Source: AWTP1-13 sp963832445 (GTDB lineage Bacteria > Pseudomonadota > Alphaproteobacteria > Rhizobiales > Hyphomicrobiaceae). From it: a DNA stretch of 64,000 bases. The notes under the pieces are model-generated. The model saw only the letters and a program-made list of their open reading frames with translations, made no database searches and was not told the DNA's origin. The position numbers and the translations under genes were made by a program. Shown here piece after piece: positions 60,635 through 64,000 of this stretch; the first letter of the stretch is position 1, and every line of letters begins with the position of its first letter. The stretch covers positions 62,001 through 126,000 of the forward strand of contig CAWHUM010000014.1 in assembly GCA_963832445.1 (NCBI GenBank). Reading direction: 5' to 3'.

Positions 60635-61857
60635 TGCGCAGCCTCGCTCAGCTTGTTGGCGCCAGCCGGCACAGGCCGCACCGCATCGCCCTCGCGCAGG
60701 AACGTGCCGGCGCGCGCCACCACCAGATCGCCGTCGCCGAGGCCCTCGCGCGCCTCGACCAGCGCGCCCGCCGCAAGCCCGGTCTTGATCCTGCGCGTCT
60801 CGACCCGGCCCGCGCGCACCACCTGCACGCTCGGCCCCTCCGGGCCGTAAAGGACTGCCGAGGCCGGTACAGCCAAGCCCTTGCCGTTGGCCGTGACGAT
60901 GGTGCCGCGCGCGAACGCACCGACCCTGAGCCCCGGATTGTCGCCCAGGAAGATGCGCACGCGCCCGAGCCGGGTGGCCTTGTCCACCTCAGGCGAAACC
61001 AGGCGGACAGTGCCGCTGACAGTGCCGAGGCCGGCAACTTCCACGCGGGCGATCTGGCCCACGGCAATCGAGGCCAATCGCGTCTCCGTCACCTCCGCGT
61101 CGAGCTCCACCTCCGCCTTGGCAACGATGCGGAACATCGGCTCAGCGGCGCCGGCCGCGTATCCGCCCACGCGGGCCATGCGGCGGCTGACGATGCCGTC
61201 GGCAGGTGCCGTAACCTCCACCCGGCCGCGCCGCCACATCAATTCGCGCCGCTGGGCCTCCACCTGCGCCTTCTCTGCCAGAGCCAGGTTCAACCCATCC
61301 TTGGCCGCCGCCAGCTGAGCGTCCGCCGTGCGTGCCGCCTGCTCGCGCTGATCGAATACGGCCTCCGTCATGTGTCCGGCCTGACGCAGCGGCTTGGCAC
61401 GCTCGAGCGCATTGTTGCTTTCGACGAGACGCGCTTCCGCTTGCGCAATCGACGCCTTGGCCTGGGCTATTGCCGCAGCGGAACGGGCGAGCCCGGCATC
61501 GTTCTGGGCCAGCTGGGCATCGAGCGTGTCGGCCACCAGGCGTGCGAGCACGTCGCCCTTCTTCACGCGTGAGCCTTCGTCTGCCAGCACCTCGGTGATG
61601 CGCAAACCCTCGACCTCGGGCCCCACGAGGATTTCCTCGCGCGGCACCAGCGAGCCGGTGGCGAGCACGGTCTCGGTGAATTCTGCAGGCGTCACGCGCG
61701 CCACCGTGACCACAGCTGCGATGATGTCATCGGCTGGTGCCTTGGCGGCCTTGCTCTCGTCGGGGCCGGTCGGCCGCGGCAGCGACATGCCGACCAGCGT
61801 CAACGAGATCATGACGAAGGCGACGGCGAGCACGATACCGATCAACAGCTTTCTCAT
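60631..61857 (-). CDS. RND efflux periplasmic adaptor
   Basis: A 408-residue membrane fusion protein: an N-terminal anchor (LLIGIVLAVAFVMISLTLVG), the lipoyl half VGPEVEGLRITEVLADEGSR, a helical hairpin (Ala/Arg-rich, residues about 110-200), the second half PADGIVSRRMARVGGY, and a beta-barrel (LRVGAFARGTIVTANGKGLA). First structural gene after the TetR regulator (39 nt) and coupled to the RND permease by an ATGA overlap. Confidence 0.9.
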   Translation of the reverse strand: MRKLLIGIVLAVAFVMISLTLVGMSLPRPTGPDESKAAKAPADDIIAAVVTVARVTPAEFTETVLATGSLVPREEILVGPEVEGLRITEVLADEGSRVKKGDVLARLVADTLDAQLAQNDAGLARSAAAIAQAKASIAQAEARLVESNNALERAKPLRQAGHMTEAVFDQREQAARTADAQLAAAKDGLNLALAEKAQVEAQRRELMWRRGRVEVTAPADGIVSRRMARVGGYAAGAAEPMFRIVAKAEVELDAEVTETRLASIAVGQIARVEVAGLGTVSGTVRLVSPEVDKATRLGRVRIFLGDNPGLRVGAFARGTIVTANGKGLAVPASAVLYGPEGPSVQVVRAGRVETRRIKTGLAAGALVEAREGLGDGDLVVARAGTFLREGDAVRPVPAGANKLSEAAQ

Positions 61858-61896
61858 GACGCGTTTCCGTTCTGCTGATTGCTTGCTGCGGCAGGC

Positions 61897-62517
61897 TCAG
61901 GTCTTGGGTAGGGCACGGGGAGCAGGCACAGGCTTGAGCAGCCCGCCGATCACCTGCAGCACCGCAGGCACCAGCTTGCTGCCGTCGAAGGCGGGATCGA
62001 CGGCGCGCCGCCAGAACAGGCCGTCGCCGATCACCAGGAAGGTCTGGGTGAGCATGGGGATGTCGAGATCAGGGGCGATGCGGCCCTCATCCTTCATCCG
62101 CTGGAAGAGTTCCTCGAAGCCCTTGGCGACGAAATCGTCGACATCGCGAAAAATCGCCCCGACCCGCTCGTTGCGCGTGGACTCGAGGCCGATCTCGATG
62201 CACATGCGCCGCCTGTAGGCTGGGTCATGCACGAAGTAGTGCTCGCCCAATTCCTTCAGCGCCTGGAGAAAATCGGTAGCGCCGGCGAGCGCGGCGAGGC
62301 GCTCGGCGAATTCCGCCCGGTCGCGCTCGGCGATGCCGGCGATCAGCGCTTCCTTGCTGTCGAAGTAGACGTAGAGGGCGCCCGGGCTGACCCCGGCTTC
62401 CTTGCAGATGTCGTGCATGGTGGTGCGGTGGAAGCCGGCACGGGCGAAGCACTGCTCGGCCGCTTCGAGGATGTGCTCGCGGCGGGCGCGCTGGATGTCA
62501 GGTTTGAGCTTCGGCAT
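61897..62517 (-). CDS. TetR/AcrR-family regulator of the efflux operon
   Basis: A 206-residue repressor; start at 62517 (MPKLKPDIQRARREHIL). Helix-turn-helix: AEQCFARAGFHRTTMHDICK followed by EAGVSPGALYVYFDSKEALI, the TetR_N signature. The C-terminal domain (about 150 residues) would bind the effector. First gene of the tetR-MFP-RND operon, so it likely represses itself and the pump. Confidence 0.9.
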   Translation of the reverse strand: MPKLKPDIQRARREHILEAAEQCFARAGFHRTTMHDICKEAGVSPGALYVYFDSKEALIAGIAERDRAEFAERLAALAGATDFLQALKELGEHYFVHDPAYRRRMCIEIGLESTRNERVGAIFRDVDDFVAKGFEELFQRMKDEGRIAPDLDIPMLTQTFLVIGDGLFWRRAVDPAFDGSKLVPAVLQVIGGLLKPVPAPRALPKT

Positions 62518-63155
62518 TGACTTCCCCTGGCCCTTGCATGCGGGCGGCGGTTCCCTACTTGGACGGTAGTGCTGCGGCTGAGCGGGTTGCACCTGCCGCC
62601 GGATGCTTGCCGCGCCTGCCACTCCCCTCGATCACTCATCGCACTGCACAAAGAAAAACGAACGACCGTTTTATTTGTGGAGAAGGCGGCCCCGTCAAGG
62701 CGGCAATATTGCTGAACCGTAAAGCTCCGATCACGACCGCGTGATCAGCAAGCTGGGGCCCTGATCGCGCCAGCGCTGTCTGTTTCAGCTGGTGATGGCA
62801 GGCAGCAAGGGCTGCTCGGCTCTGTATCGTGCTCCTCAGGACGGCCGGGGTCCGCTGGAGGTGCGTTGCATCATTGGACCCGTGCCGCGGCCCGTCCTCA
62901 GTCTCGGCAACCGTTGCCCTAAGTGCATCCACGCCACCATCCTCCCCGAGCTGCGTCCAGTTGGACGGGCGCGATCTTGTGCAGGTGCGGTTTCCGGCAC
63001 TTCTCAGCGGGGTAAAGTTTCGTAAAGCGCGCCCCGCTCCAGCCGCTCGGCTGGGAATGACTTTGGGGCTTCGCCGGCGCGAACTTGGTGTGTAGGCGGT
63101 GCGGCAACCGCCGTGTTACGGAGAAGCTTCTCTCGCTCCCGCCACGGCACGCTCA
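62518..63155. other. Non-coding gap: efflux operon promoter region and CoA-transferase leader
   Basis: Besides the operator at 62655-62672, the gap has an imperfect palindrome around 62731-62746 (GATCACG...CGTGATC) and a 6-bp hairpin GGCGGT...ACCGCC at 63095-63112 before the CoA-transferase gene. The short open frames seen here have no conserved features and are not called. Confidence 0.5.
62655..62672. promoter_or_regulatory. Candidate TetR operator
   Basis: AAAACG-AACGAC-CGTTTT, an inverted repeat in an AT-rich patch 138 nt upstream of the tetR start. The shape, with CGTTCG inside, resembles AcrR-like operators. Likely the autoregulation site of the tetR-MFP-RND operon. Confidence 0.55.
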
Positions 63156-64000
63156 ATGATCCCCCTGCTCAAAGGCCTGCGCATCCTCGATCTGACTTCG
63201 GTGATCCTGGGCCCCTACGGCACACAGATACTGGGCGACCTCGGCGCCGAGGTGATCAAGGTCGAGCCGCCGGAGGGCGACAGCATGCGGCCCGTCGCAC
63301 CCGTGGCGGTGCCGAGCCTCAGCGCCATCTTCGCCAACTTCAACCGCAACAAACGCTCCGTCGTGCTGAACCTCAAGACCGAGGCGGGAAAAGCAGGCTT
63401 GAGGAAGCTGCTGCCGACCGCCGACGTATTCGTGCACAACATGCGCCAGGAGGCGATGGACAAGCTGGGCTTCACGTTCAAGGCCGTGCGCGAGGTGAGC
63501 CCAACCATCATCTACGCGGCCGCCGTCGGCTTCGGCCGGCACGGGCGCTACGCCGGCAAGCCCGCCTACGACGACGTCATCCAAGCCGCATCGGGATTTG
63601 CAGGCCTGTTCCAGATGCGGGACGGCACCCCGCTCTATGCGCCCAGCATCGCCGCCGACAAGGTGTCGGGCATCCACCTGGCCTACGCCGTCATGGCGGC
63701 GCTGCTCTATCGCGAGCGCACCGGCGAGGTGCCGGGCTATCTGGAAGTGCCGATGTTCGAGCTGATGGCGGCGTTCAGCCTGTCCGAGCACATGAGCGCG
63801 GCCACCTTCGAGGAGAACGGCAAGGTCGGCTACGTGCGCGTCATCTCGCCCTCGCGGCGGCCCTACAAGACCAAGGACGGCTGGGTCGGCGTGCTGCCCT
63901 ACACGCAGCGCAACTGGACCAAGATCCTCGCTGAGATCGGCCGGGCCGACGTTGCCGAGCTCGACTGGTTCAAGGATGCCACCCAAAGGAGCGCGCGCGT
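63156..64000 (+). CDS. CoA transferase family III (CaiB/BaiF), N-terminal part
   Basis: The first 281 residues; the gene runs off the right edge. MIPLLKGLRILDLTSVILGP is the standard start; DLGAEVIKVEPPEGDSMRPV, FANFNRNKRSVVLNLKTEAG and the active-site aspartate region PAYDDVIQAASGFAGL identify a class III CoA-transferase, which moves CoA between carboxylic acids through a CoA-aspartyl intermediate. The substrates are not predictable. Monocistronic start with a weak upstream site. Confidence 0.93.
   Translation, partial: MIPLLKGLRILDLTSVILGPYGTQILGDLGAEVIKVEPPEGDSMRPVAPVAVPSLSAIFANFNRNKRSVVLNLKTEAGKAGLRKLLPTADVFVHNMRQEAMDKLGFTFKAVREVSPTIIYAAAVGFGRHGRYAGKPAYDDVIQAASGFAGLFQMRDGTPLYAPSIAADKVSGIHLAYAVMAALLYRERTGEVPGYLEVPMFELMAAFSLSEHMSAATFEENGKVGYVRVISPSRRPYKTKDGWVGVLPYTQRNWTKILAEIGRADVAELDWFKDATQRSAR

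Noticed and set aside
62765..63110. Short open frames before the CoA transferase gene
   Set aside because: No ribosome-binding site, conserved motif or neighbour support.

Overview
This window looks like high-GC chromosomal DNA from an alphaproteobacterium, most likely of the Hyphomicrobiales (Rhizobiales). The support is an FMN-riboswitch-controlled RibH2-type lumazine synthase, the block rpmH-rnpA-yidC-engB with argB and a HAD phosphatase downstream, and many exported-solute-binding-protein transporters (TTT and TRAP). A perfect ParB-binding parS palindrome at 36255-36270, together with rpmH-rnpA-yidC, suggests a position not far from the replication origin.

Layout. 1-10 kb: ribH with its riboswitch, then broken copies of a luciferase-like monooxygenase, a 2-hydroxyacid dehydrogenase and an FAD monooxygenase, plus a MarR-EmrA-EmrB efflux operon, a cysteine-hydrolase-like protein and galE. 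10-18.7 kb (minus strand): a GH18-like exported protein, a methyltransferase, mtnP, and a close run TVP38 protein - disulfide reductase - histidine kinase - glpD. 18.9-22.6 kb: rpmH-rnpA-yidC-engB from a strong promoter. 22.7-25.7 kb: a complete TctC-TctB-TctA transporter. 25.9-31.9 kb: an exported TPR-CHAT protease, a small exported cysteine-hairpin protein that shares a cysteine module with it, and a Clp-N/proline-rich membrane protein. 32.2-36.2 kb: argB-HAD phosphatase, queG, an epimerase, and parS. 36.3-39.8 kb: aldolase-EamA-EamA and a broken higBA. 39.8-43.4 kb: molybdenum cofactor genes (moaA, mobB, mobA, fdhD). 43.7-48.5 kb: a TRAP transporter with an IS630 element between its binding-protein gene and terminator. 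48.7-64 kb: mrp, a deoxyhypusine-synthase-like/SpeD-like pair, an MBL hydrolase, Nudix, gamma carbonic anhydrase, pyrE, a Gly-rich DUF533 protein, a TetR-MFP-RND efflux operon and the start of a CoA transferase.

Three things stand out. (1) The CHAT protein and its convergent small neighbour share a paired-cysteine module built on C-R-x-x-VGRP and a related half-module, which may be an undescribed exported system. (2) A composite repeat made of two long hairpins with a conserved 13-nt spacer occurs twice, with covarying arms. (3) The SpeD-like protein lacks both the pyruvoyl-forming serine and the proton-donor cysteine, yet sits beside a deoxyhypusine-synthase-like gene.

Caution: at least nine conserved genes carry single-base frameshifts, including yidC and mrp, which should be intact in a living cell. 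Most of these are probably sequencing or assembly errors, so broken genes here should not be read as biology without resequencing.
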